Positions 11,731 through 23,599 of a stretch of DNA of 64,000 nucleotides are shown here, piece by piece. The first letter of the stretch is position 1. Each line of letters starts with the position of its first letter. The position numbers and the translations under genes were made by a program. This DNA comes from Lepeophtheirus salmonis. Taxonomy: Eukaryota; Arthropoda; Copepoda; Siphonostomatoida; Caligidae. The stretch lies in contig NC_052135.2 of NCBI RefSeq assembly GCF_016086655.4, forward strand, positions 11,188,363 through 11,252,362. The letters run 5' to 3'. A model generated the notes under the pieces. It was given only the letters and a program-made list of their open reading frames with translations. It was not told where the DNA came from and ran no database searches.

Positions 11731-12294
11731 CCAAGCCGCTGTGAAGTGGATAAAGAAGATAGAATATATCTTCAAGTGTATTGTCATGAAAATGCTCGGA
11801 GTCGAAGTAAGGAGGTCGAAAACTTAAAGGAAGACTTTATCTTTCTATCTTGAAATTGGAGAAAACAACAATGGGTAGTTGAAATTCAATTATTGCAACC
11901 TTTTAATAATAAAGAAATAACTTCCTAATGCGAAGAATATATTATTGGATAAGGAGAAGAGGGATCTCGACTTTTTCAAGATTCTCGGATAGTTAGCACT
12001 TTGGGGGATTATGAAAGTAAATGAAAGGTTGCATTATGTGGAGGAGATTATCCGTAGACTGAGGGTTGAGGTCGCAATAATTGTTTTAAGAATATCCCCA
12101 GTCACTGTCTCCAATTTCGAGAAATAGAAAGAGAAAGTGTGACGTGTGGGAGATTTTTGGCTACAAAAAAAAAAAAGTATCTGACCTCTATCAAGTGTTA
12201 TGAAATAAGGTGAAAAAATATTTTTTTTTGCTTTTCTATCATCATATTTTGTAAAACGGTCAAATACACCCATCCTATTATTCTCAAGAAAACG

Positions 12295-12655
12295 AAAATC
12301 AGCATGGCAATTTGAAGAATATTTTCGAAGAGAGAAAGAATAATGCTCATGACGTTTCATTAGATCAGCTACAATTAGCTGTAACAAGGCAGGAAAGGGA
12401 AAAGGAAATAAACAAGGACATTTTCAAAAATTACTCCGATGCGGATCCCCAATTCTGCTCTGAGTCCGAAAAGGACTTACAATTATAACTCCGGTAATCC
12501 TCAGGGTTACGCTCCGTCTCTATTTATGAGTACACATGAACGTTCAAATAGGTTTTGAAAATTATTGAATCTATGTAGAAAGAATGTTTACTGCTCAGGA
12601 AAAGAAAATTACCAATTCCAAACAAACGGCCCAGCTAAAAAATACATATTATTTA
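12295..12655 (-). repeat. Family B repeat, left arm of inverted pair
   Basis: Minus-orientation copy from the CATGGCAATTTGAAGAAT end to GGCCCAGCTAAAAAATACA, with the core GAGTCCGAAAAGGACTTACA (12460-12479). A 117-codon minus-strand ORF overlapping its left end shows no family motif. Confidence 0.6.
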
Positions 12656-12689
12656 GAGTACATATTCAATTCCATTTTGTAGTTTGCTC

Positions 12690-13075
12690 GTTATTTTGGA
12701 GTTCTCAACCATGAAGAGTGAATTTTCTTTTCCTAAGCTGCTATCATTATTATTTAATTCCCGAGTAGTGAAATTATTTTTATACTACATGCGGCTTATC
12801 TTTGATCAATACTAAACCAGATTAAACATTTACGCGTGCTCATAAAAGTAATCCTGAGGATTTACTGCAGAGTTATAATTGTAAGTCCTTGTTCGATTCA
12901 GAGTAAAATTGAGGATTGACATTGGATAAATTCTTGCGGTTCCCCTCTTTTATTTCCTTCTCCTCCGAAGGGGGACTTCGTCACAGCTACTTATAGCTGA
13001 TATAATGAAACGGCTAACCTGCTATTCTCCAAAACATTCTTCAATTTGTGAGGGTTTTCATGTTCATGTTCATTT
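12690..13075 (+). repeat. Family B repeat, right arm of inverted pair
   Basis: Plus-orientation copy with GTAAGTCCTTGTTCGATTCA (12881-12900) and the terminal CAAAACATTCTTCAATTTGTG. It mirrors the previous copy across a spacer of about 35-40 bp. Confidence 0.6.
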
Positions 13076-13289
13076 TTGATTTCTTTTTTTAATATCCCCA
13101 ATATTCTACCAACTTTCATCACTGTTGAGTGTACGTATTATCAAATAGGCTATGTCCATAGTTATATCCTGATTTGTCTATAAAGGGGTATATATTTTTT
13201 TTATTGAATCTTTTTCAATTAATGTATTTTTCCATTTGTTTCCGTTTGATATTAGGTATAATATCCATTTCCCTCAATTTCTAAATTAT

Positions 13290-14002
13290 TAGTGATGGGA
13301 CGATTCCAAAAAAAAAAAAAAAAATCCTGATGCCAATACAATTCTAATAAAAATTTCCCCATGCCGTTTCTCTAATATCTTAAATAATAGTTAATTAATA
13401 CCATTTCGCTATAAGGTCATCCACAGAATTATATAGGAGGGGGAGTCTTCGTTTTTGAATTTCTAAGATAAAAAAAACTAAAAATTAAATTTTTGTAGAA
13501 AAAAAATTCAAAAATTAAATTTTATAAAAAAATTTTTTACAACTATTCACCAAAAATTAAATGTCAAATATACCATTTTATTAACTTTTTTTTTTACAAC
13601 TATTCACAAAAAAATTCCAAAAAACCACAGATGCTCAAAAAAATTTCAAATATTTAATTTTTTGAAAAGAATTTCAAAAATCTCCAGCTTTTCTAAAAAA
13701 AAAATTGGAAAAAATTTCAAATATTAAATGTTGTGTAAAAAATTCAAAATACTTAATTTTTTGTAAAAAATTTCAAATATATAATTTTATAAAAAAAAAA
13801 TTTCAAAAATCCACAGCTATTGAAAAAAATTTCAAAAGTTAAATTAGATTTTAAATATTAAATTTTCTAGTCAAAAGCAAAAATTCCTTTATTTGGGGGG
13901 GACTATTTTTTTTCATAAGAATCTTAATTGCAAATTAAACATTATTTTTCTGATGCTGATTCCGATTCCAGAAAAAACACCCAATTAATCGTCCCATCAT
14001 TA
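13290..14002 (-). mobile_element. Family I hAT-like MITE carrying a family A MITE
   Basis: The ends TAGTGATGGGACGATT (left) and AATCGTCCCATCATTA (right) are inverted repeats, with one mismatch. The interior next to the right end holds GATTCCGATTCCAGAAAAAA; the left side holds a poly-A and CCCCATGCCG. About 13425-13910 is a family A body in minus orientation. Flanking 8-mers (TAAATTAT / AAATTTTT) match only partly, so the target duplication is weak here. Confidence 0.6.
13425..13910 (-). repeat. Family A MITE inside family I
   Basis: Starts ATCCACAGAATTATATAGGAGGGGG and ends in AAAATTCCTTTATTTGGGGGGGACT. The A-rich body repeats the AAAAATTAAATTTT and TTTCAAAAATCCACAGCTA motifs. The outer GGGGT..CAGG parts of the ends are eroded. 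Confidence 0.6.
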
Positions 14003-16035
14003 AAATTTTTACACACAAAAATATTATTTGAACTTAGTGTACTTATTCAAAGTTTCAGCACATTATTCAAAAAATAACAATATCATAGGATATCCTAATT
14101 AATGATTTCATTATAAATTACTTTAAACATGGACTGGAGATTATAACAATTTATTAGAAAATCCTTCATACCTAGAGGAATATCTTATTCTAATATCTTC
14201 ATGGTCCTTATCTTAAAATCCATAAAATAACCCATTACAATCAAATTTTATTCTGATATTGAGATATGAGTAAAGTTAATTAAATATTCTCTCAAATACA
14301 ACGAAGGAAAATTTAACAGGTAATAAATCAACTATTTATGTATGTTATGTAATAATGAAGGGGGGAAATGCAATTTGAAAATAAATAAATCATCATAGAT
14401 GTTTTTCACACTATAACAACATATCAGCTGTTGAAATAATGTGGCGGAAATTTGATAGGGAATATTCAAAGATTCTTAAGAAAATTTCATTTTTTGTCAA
14501 AAAATAGTAATGTCCAGATGTGTATAAAATTTGTCCTAGAATGTGGGAACAGCTTTTTCAAGTTGCAATCTGAACATACTTGTATTTTCTGAAGCTGTTA
14601 TCATCATTTTTTAATTCTTGAAGACAGAAAATCTAAGCATAACAAAAAATCAAAAAAATCATTTAATAACTATTATTTGATTTTAGCTGAAAAATGCAAT
14701 GAAGGCAAAATTACCTTTTCTGCTTGGATAGAGACGGAGTAATTGCAATTTTTTTAGAAAAAAATTAAAACATTTTATAACCCGCAATCGTCACATTCTT
14801 CATGACTATTGGTTTGTTTAGTCTATTTGAACACTAGATGGGTTTTTAAATTTGAAAACATCTTCATAACAAACATAACAACGCATACTTATTAATACAA
14901 AATAATTTATCTTGGAGTTGACATTATGACTATTGCAAGTTCAGTATACCATCATAAAATTTGGCCAGTTAGTAAAAGACTATGGTTTACATCAAATCTA
15001 TTCAAATATTCCTCAGATGCACCAGAGAGACTCGGAAGTCAAAAAATATAAAACATATCGGGACAAGAATTTGAAAACGGAACATTAATGACGAAATAAT
15101 ATAGTTATAACTTATACGTAACTCACTAATTTGCTGTATAGCGATGTAGCTGAGATTTTTAAGAATACGTTAAATATATTATACTTTAACTCTAAATCTA
15201 TCGAAACTTTATGAAAATTGAATTAATTAATAGTATTCAAATCAATGATTTATGTGTTAAATAAAAAAAATTCGCTGAATAACTAGTTTGAAAAATAATC
15301 ATATGGTAGAACTGTTTAATCCTATTGTGAAAATGTTTGAAACATTGCGCCATCTACGTTTTTAACATAACTATGTAAAGTAATAACCAATTGCATATTT
15401 TATATGATGCCATCAGAAAAAATGGGGAAATGTGGAAAAAAGTGTTTTTTTGTAGCCTGGCAAAGTACTTACATTTAAATGAATGGATTTTTTATTTATT
15501 TACTTCTTAAAAAGAGTGTGTACAAAATTTCCCACCCTGGTCATTAAAAAAGGCAAACATCTAAGATAAAATTGATTCATTAATCATTATCAAGGCTTGC
15601 CAAGTTTGTCTTCCTTATGATTATTTTTCAATAGTCATTTTGCTAACATCAAGTTGATATTTAGAGTACTTTAACTTAAAATAATTTTGATACAAGTAAT
15701 CTTATGAGTATGCCTTTTCAATCAAGTAATGTATTAACCAACTAGGTTTAGAAAACAAAATAAACTAGAATGGGTACTCGATATAGAGCAAAACCTCTGC
15801 CTAAAATCAAATTGAGCTATGTATCTCAATTTGTTCAAAAGCTATAATCGATTTTGCATTTTTTTTACGGTTAATGTTACCTGGACCTATCAAAATTTTA
15901 TAGCTTCTACCTCTGACAATATGTAATCACTGTGCTACATTCGATGAAAATTAATCTGTAAAATTTTGGCATAATCCTTGGTGACTAACAAACAAAGGTA
16001 AACACAAAAACTCGGTTGAAACCTGAAATGTGTTT
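14003..16035. other. A/T-rich stretch; short family B fragment
   Basis: Only a family B fragment at 14575-14640 (GAAGCTGTTATCATCATTT) is recognised. No supported gene. Confidence 0.4.
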
Positions 16036-16039
16036 ATTT

Positions 16040-16925
16040 TTATTTACAAAGTATCATTATTCTTGAAGAGAGAACATCTAATTACAAAGTAGTCACAAGT
16101 GTATGAAGGACGAAGAGTAACACTGTTCAAGGGTGTCCACAGGATTATAATTTTTTGGTTTTTGGAATTTAAAAAAAAAAAAATTAAATTTTTCGGAGCA
16201 AAATTTTAAAAATCCACGGCTATTCAATAAGAAATTTTTAAATTCTGAACTCTTCTCAAAAAATTGAATTTTATCAAAAAAATTTTAAAATAAATTAAAA
16301 ATATATAATACTTTAAAAAAGATTTCAAATATCCAGAAAAAAATTTGTACAATTAAATTTAAAATATTTAATTTTTAGGAAAAAAATTTCAAAAATTAAA
16401 TTTCAAAACATCAAATTTATCAAAAAAAATGAATTAAAAAATCCAGAAAAATTTTTCCAAAATTAAATTTTCGAAGAAAAATTTCAAAAATATATAGGTA
16501 TTCTCAAAAAATTAAATGTTTGGAAAAAAATTTCAAAAATCCAGAGCTGTTTCAAAAAAATGAAAAATTTGAAAAAATTAAATTTCAAATATAAAATATA
16601 TTTTAAATATTAAATTTTCTATTAAGAATAAAAAATTATTAAATTTTTTTTTTTTTTTTTTTGGGGGCTAAAGGCCCTCCATTGTTACGTCTGTTAACGC
16701 ACCTACTGTTGTGAAGTTATAAGTGTTAGACCTAAGTAGAATTGAGGATCGAAATCGGAGTAATTCCTGTCTATATCCTTGCTAGATATTGAGTGGGATT
16801 TTTCTTTATTTATTTCCTCTCACAGTTGATTGCAGTTAGTCTAATAAAACGATATAACAGCTCAACAGCTCTCCGACCAAACATTCTTCAAATTTTCACA
16901 GTCACCATTTTTTGTTCTTTTATTT
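16040..16925 (+). repeat. Family B repeat split by a family A insertion
   Basis: The 5' part (16040-16135) and the 3' part (16700-16925, GAATTGAGGATCGAAATCGG) are collinear halves of one family B copy. ACTGTT occurs on both sides of the insertion (16125-16130 and 16706-16711), consistent with a target duplication. Confidence 0.6.
16131..16705 (-). repeat. Family A MITE, full-length
   Basis: Begins CAAGGGTGTCCACAGGATTA and ends in a poly-T/G block, GGCCCTCC, then the eroded end ACGCACCT. The body shows about ten repetitions of the AAATTTTT..GGAAAAAAATTTCAAAAAT motif. Confidence 0.65.
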
Positions 16926-17403
16926 ATTTTAAATACCAGAAGGACTTGTTTTTTAACATGTTCTTAAATCATCACAACTCCAAAATAACTCAAAAACTAT
17001 TCATGCGTTATCAAACTCGTGATATGAAAATTTCCTAATCATAACAATGCTATCTGATGATTCATAATAGGTCTACTCAGCCAGAGATATCTTGTCCCTG
17101 AAAAGTTGGATTTGAATGTGTTGGCAAACGAAACAAACCAACTGTGACAAGATAAAGTAAATGCTCTCAGGGATATGGGTACAATATTTAATCATTTGGA
17201 AAATATTGGATTGGATCGTGAAACATTTTTATATCATCCCATGTTTACGAAGGTCGTTTAAAAAGACCGTGCAAAGTCCTAGAGATGGCACTACTGGCAC
17301 GTATTGAGGTTATGTTTAGTTAGTAGCATCTCTTGGAAGAACACCCACCAACTTTCAGACAGATCGGTCCGTTTATTTTTGTTTGATATTCATTGGAATC
17401 GAG

Positions 17404-17642
17404 GAATCGGGCAGAAAGATTATGGAGACTGTCTTTTGGATTCGCAAGGAATAATCCTCATTAAGTATCTGGAAAAGGGTAAAACTATTACTGATACATA
17501 TTATTCTTCGTTATTGGACCGTTTGAAAACCGAGCTGAAAGAAAAACGCCCTCGATTGCCCCACAAAAAAGTCCTTTTCCATCACGACAATGCACCAGCT
17601 CAAACCTCAGTGGTTGTGGTCGCAAAATTAATGGAAATATAG
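17404..17642 (+). pseudogene. Mariner transposase, catalytic C-terminal part
   Basis: The frame (open from 17304) shows LDSQGIILIKYLEKGKT, then YYSSLLDRLKTELKEKRP and KVLFHHDNAPAQTS. The aspartate of HHDNAPAQ is the second catalytic D of the mariner D,D34D triad. The sequence stops at VVVVAKLMEI, at the inversion junction near 17640, so the third catalytic D (the SPDLxPxD motif) is absent. The codons before about 17404 come from the mariner leader and are not transposase. Clearly non-functional. Confidence 0.7.
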
Positions 17643-17960
17643 CTCCAACTTGAAATGCCCACAGCCCAATCAATTTCACGAACATTCATTCTTCTATCAT
17701 CCATCGCCATATCAAGAATTTTATCTTTGATTTCTGGAAGAGTAACCTCAACAGGGCGTGTAGAACGTTCAGTATCACTTGTGCCCATATGGCCACTCGG
17801 AAACTTTTGAAGCCACTTATAAACTGTTCTAATCGAAGGTGCAGAGTCTCAATATGTTTATCAAGCTTCTTTTTAGTCCCTGAGGCGTTTTGCCTTTCAT
17901 AAAGTAATGTTTTATCAACACACGAAATTATTTTTCGTTCATTTTTTGAAAATCACTCCA
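17640..17960 (-). pseudogene. Mariner transposase, N-terminal part, inverted
   Basis: The minus frame 17788-17600 reads MGTSDTERSTRPVEVTLPEI and then DKILDMAMDDRRMNVREID, matching the linker and second helix-turn-helix of mariner transposases. Upstream on the same strand (toward 17960), broken frames resemble the first helix-turn-helix. It ends where the plus-strand catalytic half begins. Confidence 0.65.
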
Positions 17961-18489
17961 CTTCCTCGATTCAAATGAATGCCCAACAGAAAGAATTTGA
18001 CTGATCTGGCTAAAAATTGATATCTCTTCTTCTAAGAGATGCTACTTACCTAACATAATTCGTTACGCGCCGCCAGTAGTACCATTTCTCAGACTTTGCA
18101 CAGACATTTCAAACGATCCTCGTAGTAACTATACGTACTGTAAAAAGCTTGAAAATGCACTGATCTCCTACAAAGAAGTGAACATAGCTCAGGTAAAATG
18201 AGTTCATCGTTAATAGTATGCTCTTAAAATAAGTATGTATTCCAATTGCCATTTAATAAAACAGAAGACGTTCTTTATCACCGTTTTCAATTAAATTCAA
18301 ATGCTTATTATACATAAATATTTTTTGTTAGCAAAAAATAAGTAGAAGGATTTAATGGACTTAAAAAATGTTAAAAGGTATTGTGGAATGAAGAAAAATA
18401 TATGATTATAATATGTATGTATAATTAATTATATATATATGTGTATTATTCTATCTATTTGTTCCTATGAATACGAATAGATTTGTAAA

Positions 18490-18845
18490 CTAACGTGGTA
18501 ACCCTGACAATTTGAAGAATGATTGTAAGGAGAGAATTTTTGCTATCATGAAGTTTTAGTAGATTAATTGCAAGTAGCAATGATGGGAGGGGGGAAGAAA
18601 ATAAACAAAGACATTTCACGTCGTTAACTTTATTACATCACGCAACCTGTCATCCAAAAGAAATGACAAAAAAGCCCAGAAATCATCTGGTAGTGTACCA
18701 AATAAGACAATCATACCAAATGCTACTTATCTCTTATGTACTCCACACTATTACTGTCATATCATTTCCTCACAATTTTTAAAATGAATTACATATATAT
18801 ATTTCGTAATATTAAACTCCTACATAGTATTTTATTCCATACTGA
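18490..18845 (-). repeat. Family B fragment followed by family F copy
   Basis: 18490-18610: GTGGTAACCCTGACAATTTG, a family B end in minus orientation. 18615-18845: family F landmarks (ACGTCGTTAACTTTATTACA, TGACAAAAAAGCCCAGAAAT, TAGTATTTTATTCCATACTG). Confidence 0.5.
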
Positions 18846-18942
18846 ATAACAATCCTCTTGAATAATCAATATATTTGAAGATGATTACATGCTTAAAGAG
18901 ATTTACAATTACACATTACTCGCCATTAATTAAATAATCAAT

Positions 18943-20390
18943 TCAATTACTAATAATAGTTTGTCTGTGTGTGTCCTTTATAGGTGCCCACACTGTTGAA
19001 CCTAGGAGGCTGTAATTTTGGATGGGCGCCTCATTTGAACCTGCTCAGGCTAAAACAGGAGTGGATATTTTTTTTTGGAGGGGGGAGGGGGCATAAAGGG
19101 GGTTCTTATTCTATACTCGAAGCACAAAAAATGTTTTTTGAAGCTAAAGGAGCCTAGATAGGGGGTTGAGTTATCAATCAAAAAGTCACCGGCGTCTCAA
19201 AAACAACTATACAAATAAGTATGTTTTCTAAATGTATAACCTTTTGCTAGTCTGATCTAGGAGCCTTAGACTTTGCATGGGTGTCTCTTTTGTATTAGTT
19301 TTTTTTTTTTTTTTTTGAGGAGGAGCTCATAAAAGAGGGATTATTCCATACCCAAAACACAAAAAAATGTTTTTGGAGCTCAAGAAGACTTGATAGGGTG
19401 TTGAATTATAAATAAAAAAAGGACTGGTGTTTCTTTCATATTGATGATTATTTTTAGTTGTACGTAAAAACAGGTCTTAGACTGGCATGAACAAAGAAAT
19501 TAGGACCGACACAACGCTAAAACTAAGAGATTTAGGAAATAAAAAGGTTCAGGCTGCATCAACAAAAACTGTCGCACTCGTTGGAGTCATATTTTCTTTA
19601 ACTCTACTAAAATCTTTTAAAAAATGGCAAAGGGACCTGTTTGTTGGGGAGATCAATGGTCGTAGTGATATTCTTGTTCCCACGCAAGACGTCGCTGATT
19701 ATGACACCACATTTGACATAATTTTATCATTTTTGTCATTTTCCCTTCACAAAAATAAAAAGTTGTAAAACGCTCATCAGCCTGAATTTACTAGTCTGTG
19801 CATATTATATATAGTACAGTTTGTGTGTGTGTCCTTTATGGGCCCCCATACCGTTGGACCTAGGAGGGTGAAACTTTGCATTTGATTTTCTGGGGAGGTG
19901 GCCATATAAGATATAAAATTGATCTTTTTTGGAGTACAAAGAGACTAAATAGGGTTTGAGTTACAAATCAAAAATTGACTGGCGTCTCAAAGAACAACTA
20001 TACGAATAAAAAGGTTTTCTAAATTTGTTCAAAATCAAAAAAGTTATGGACAAAAAAATATATCGCTGAAAATTGGACTTTTCTTTTTTCCAGGAGCCAA
20101 AAATGGACTTCCAATGGAATATTGGATTAGAAGATCGAATAAAGTTTGTAAAAATTTGTTTTGAGATTCGTTTGCATATAAATATGACACTTAAAAATTA
20201 ATCTATGACTGAAATATCTGTCATATTCTGAATATTTTTTCTCTTTTTTTCATCCAATGTCAATTTTCAATTTTTTTGATGAAATGCCACATGCATTTTG
20301 CACATTAAATTATAAACTTTACTAGAGACAGTATAATTATCAATTTCCAGAACATTTTATTTACTAATTTTTGTAATATTTGCAAAAATG
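18943..20390 (+). mobile_element. Head-to-tail array of Helitron-like units (family C)
   Basis: Three related units follow each other. Unit 1 (about 18943-19250) has GTTTGTCTGTGTGTGTCC near its start and ends ACCTTTTGCTAG. Unit 2 (19251-19794) begins TCTGATCTAGGAGCCTTAGA and ends TTTACTAG. Unit 3 (19795 to about 20390) begins TCTGTGCATATTATATATAG. Both junctions read CTAG|TCTG, that is, a Helitron 3' end abutting a TC 5' end. Units 1-3 share the GACTTTGCATgGG, CAAAACACaaAAAAATG and ATAGGGnGTTGA landmarks. A 93-codon ORF in unit 2 (19487-19768) shows no Helitron protein motif. Confidence 0.5.
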
Positions 20391-20714
20391 TTTTTTTTCT
20401 CCATTTTCTTCCTTTCAATTTCGTTGCGGAGGTAAATTGATTGGGCATTCGGTTGAGTTCAAAACTCCACCTTTAGTCATTTTTCCTTAATATGATTGTT
20501 CTACATAAGAAATATCTTTATCAAACCTATATAGGGAGACTAATATCTGCTCTGTACCGGAATATGTTCCAAAGTTATGGCCGATAATGTATTTTTAGCG
20601 TTTTGTGTTACTTTGATCTCTCAAAATTTAATGGTCTCTTACTGTAAACATGTATAATTTTCGTACCAAGTTAAATCAACGTTGAAATGTAACTTTTTCA
20701 AAGCCAAAACATAA

Positions 20715-21020
20715 CATCCGTCAGAGGCGTCAGCAGGGGGTAGGCTGGTGGGACTGTAGCCCTTCCTAAATTAAGGAATTTTAGCTTTTTACAAGCAAAT
20801 TTGATATTTGAAATTTAATTATAATTTCAAAAAGTTGAATATTTGAATTTTTCTTTCAAAAAATGTATTATGTATATGAAATTTAATTTATTGATTTAAG
20901 GTAATTTAAAATAAATAAAAAATAAAATTGTTCTTTTTTAGACCAAATTACAATTTAAATATTAAGAAAAGGGCTCCCCCCCCCCACATTTATATTTACA
21001 TCAGGTCCGCCCACGGTACC
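20715..21020 (+). repeat. Family A MITE, short copy
   Basis: The left end GTCAGAGGCGTCAGCAGGGG is followed by GGGACTGTAGCCCTTCC and AAGGAATTTTAGCTTTTTAC. The body is short and then runs into a C-rich stretch; the right end is rearranged. Confidence 0.55.
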
Positions 21021-21405
21021 CCTCCCCCCCAGACTATATATGTATTAAAAAACGTCAGAATATTTATTAATTGGTGAAAAAGTTGAGTTAACGAGTTTGG
21101 AATATTATGTTTATGATAGATAGGTCTTGTTTTTATAGGTTGCGCAACTTCAAATAAATAAACACTTTATCAGTAAAGAAAAATAGCTGCAAAGGTTTCT
21201 AATTTTTTTCTAATAATGGTCAAAAAAAGGAAGAAAAAAAAACAATGTTTGGATTTTGGAACAATGAAGTGATTAAATAAATAACAATAAAAAATAGATT
21301 TATTTTCCATCAGATGCGTCAACAAAGAAAAAAACAATTCCCAAATGATTTTTTATAATAATTTATGTTTAGCCTATAGCTTACACAAAATTAATTACTC
21401 AATTA

Positions 21406-21741
21406 TCAGAAACGTCCGCAGGGGGAGCGCTGGAGGGGTTGTAGCCCTCCCATTAAGGAATGTTTCCTTTTTACTAGAAAATTTAATATTGGATTTTTTT
21501 TTTCAATATTTTTTAATATTTAAAATTAAAAATTTAGTTTGTCAAGTTTTTATTCAAAAAAATAATTTCTCAATTTTTTTTTTCAAAAATTTAATATTAG
21601 AAATTTTTTTCCAAAAAATTTAATTTTCTATCTAATCATAGATTTTTGAAATTTTTTTCCAAAAATTAATTTTTTTCTGAAAAAGATTTTTATAGTATAG
21701 TATTTTTTTTTAACTAGGCCCCCCAAAACCTTTAATACGGC
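21406..21741 (+). repeat. Family A MITE, near-complete copy
   Basis: CAGAAACGTCCGCAGGGGG on the left and CAGACCCCCTTG on the right, flanked by ATTAT on both sides (possible 5-bp target duplication). The 92-codon ORF crossing it is a by-product of the repeat. Confidence 0.6.
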
Positions 21742-22166
21742 AGACCCCCTTGATTATATCTATTTTTTCAGATATACTCAAAACTACAGGTATAATATGG
21801 AAGTCCTTATTTGGAATAGTTGAAACGGAAAAGTAAACTCTACACGTCGTTACTAGTATTTATACAATGAACCATTCCTCAGGTATGACATAGAAATAAG
21901 GCCTAGAATCAGTTAGTAGTTAGCCAATTCGTCCGAAGTATTATAATTCAACCAATAAAAACGTCAGAATATTGATTTGGGGAAAATAGAATAAAAAATA
22001 CACATTTGAAAATAAAATTCCGAGTACATTTTTGTTTTAGTGCAGGGCTTACACAAAAATACTCCATTTATAGTAAAGTAGATCCCATATATTTATATAT
22101 TTTTTTAAATAAAAATGTAGAATGAAAAATTCATGGATTTAGGAATAGTGGTGTTCGTTTATGTAG

Positions 22167-22311
22167 TATTTTTTCTATATCTATATCAATAAAGGAAAGT
22201 TCGTCTGTCTGTCTGTGACGTCATCTGTAGTATCATAAAGGCTACATCTTACGTGAGCAAAAATATACAAATAAATCAGGAAATCTACTCCATATAGTAG
22301 CAGTGTTTTGC
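22167..22311 (+). mobile_element. Helitron-like 5' end, truncated
   Basis: TCTATATCTATATCAATAAAG followed by TCTGTCTGTCTGTGACGTCA is a common Helitron 5' terminal style. Sequence is cut at about 22311 by a family A copy. No 3' end was found. Confidence 0.35.
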
Positions 22312-22697
22312 CAGCCGCAGGAGTAGCCTGGAAGCCCCCCCAAAAAAAAAAAAACAAAAAAACAAGGAATTTTAATTTTTACAAATTTTTTTGTATAAAA
22401 AAGGGTATTTTCGCAAATTATGCAGCAGAGCAAAAATTGAATATTTGAATTTTTTTTCAAAAAATTCATTTCTTTTTAAATAGCTTTAAATTTCTTTCCA
22501 AATATTTTATTTTTTGTGAATAGCTGTGGATTAAAAAAATTTAATTTTCTGTTAATAACTATGGATTTTTGATTTTTTTCTCAAAAAAATTTAATATTCA
22601 AATTTGAGTTTTTAAATTTTTTTCCAAAAAAGTTAATTTTTTGTTCAAAAATTTTCAAAAACAAGCCCCCACTCAAAAAAAAACCCTGCGGACGCCC
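22312..22697 (+). repeat. Family A MITE
   Basis: Starts CCAGCCGCAGGAGTAGCCTG, ends AACCCTGCGGACGCCCCTG (22683-22701 region), the best-preserved right inverted end in the window. The body has the usual T-rich motif repetition. Confidence 0.65.
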
Positions 22698-23161
22698 CTG
22701 ACTTTTTTTTATTGCTTTAGTTTATATAACTTTTAGTTTGAAGTAACAATTCAAACAAAAGGATTTATGGAGTGTCCATTTTTCAAATGAGCAAAGGACA
22801 AAATGAAGAGAAAAACATTGGTATGAAGTAAATGTGCCTATACAAATGGTAGATGAAAGATAAAAGTACTCAGTATTCAACTCCTGGCCATCTTTTATAC
22901 AAATCACATTATCATTGATTAGCTGTACATACATTTAAAATCCTTGTATCTCATAATAAACGAAGAAGTCATTTTTGATGGATGATTCATTCAAATCAAA
23001 GATATTTTCATCCTTTGAATTCTTTTGGAATTCATTTTTTATATAAATATAAAGACTCTTAATGTTATATTCATATATCCCATTTACATTTTATTGTTAT
23101 ATTGAGGCCCATAGCATATGGGCCTAAACATACCAATGTATGTAAATTGTAAATACTTTGT

Positions 23162-23500
23162 AGGTACATAATATGTTACAGTAGGTTATGTGTGGAGCAG
23201 ATGAATAATTAAAGTATTTTAAAAATTTGTTAAAAGTGATTATTACATATCTGAGAAAATAACCATTTATTACTATTTTATTGACTAACTCAACCCTTCA
23301 TGCAAAAAGAAACAAAAAAAAGGACCTGAAATAATCTGGTAGTTGGTCAAATAAGTCAAACATGCCAACTACTTATATTATCTTTTATGTTGTCCCAGAA
23401 TATCATGGATACATAGTATTTTTCCATAATTTTTATAATCAATAATATTATATTCATAATATTAAAATTCTATATACGTATAGTATTTTATTCGATACTG
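23162..23500. repeat. Duplicated segment plus family F copy
   Basis: 23162-23275 (GTACATAATATGTTACAGTA..ATAACCATTTATTACTATT) recurs at 24062-24178. It is followed by family F landmarks (GGACCTGAAATAATCTGGTA, ATAGTATTTTATTCGATACT). Confidence 0.55.
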
Positions 23501-23599
23501 TATTATAATATTATAAGAAAAAAGTATATGATAGCCAAAATGTCTTCATAGAAATAATAAAATCGCCAATATATATACGACAAGGGATGAAGAAGAAAC

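Larger units (their letters stand above)
17246..18124. mobile_element. Fold-back (internally inverted) mariner element
   Basis: Both ends carry the same mariner end. The left reads TACGAAGGTCGTTTAAAAAG and the right, inward, TACGAGGATCGTTTGAAATG. Both are followed by GTGCAAAGTC, GGNACTACTGGC and the leader GTAGCATCTCTT, so about 150 bp are shared in inverted orientation. From the left, the leader jumps straight into the C-terminal catalytic half on the plus strand. From the right, the leader and N-terminal half lie on the minus strand. TA at both outer edges fits a TA target. Confidence 0.7.

Noticed and set aside
12881..12901. Possible Pol III B-box in family B (GTTCGATTCAG)
   Set aside because: Most other copies read GTTGGACTCAG and no A-box is evident, so a SINE assignment is not supported.
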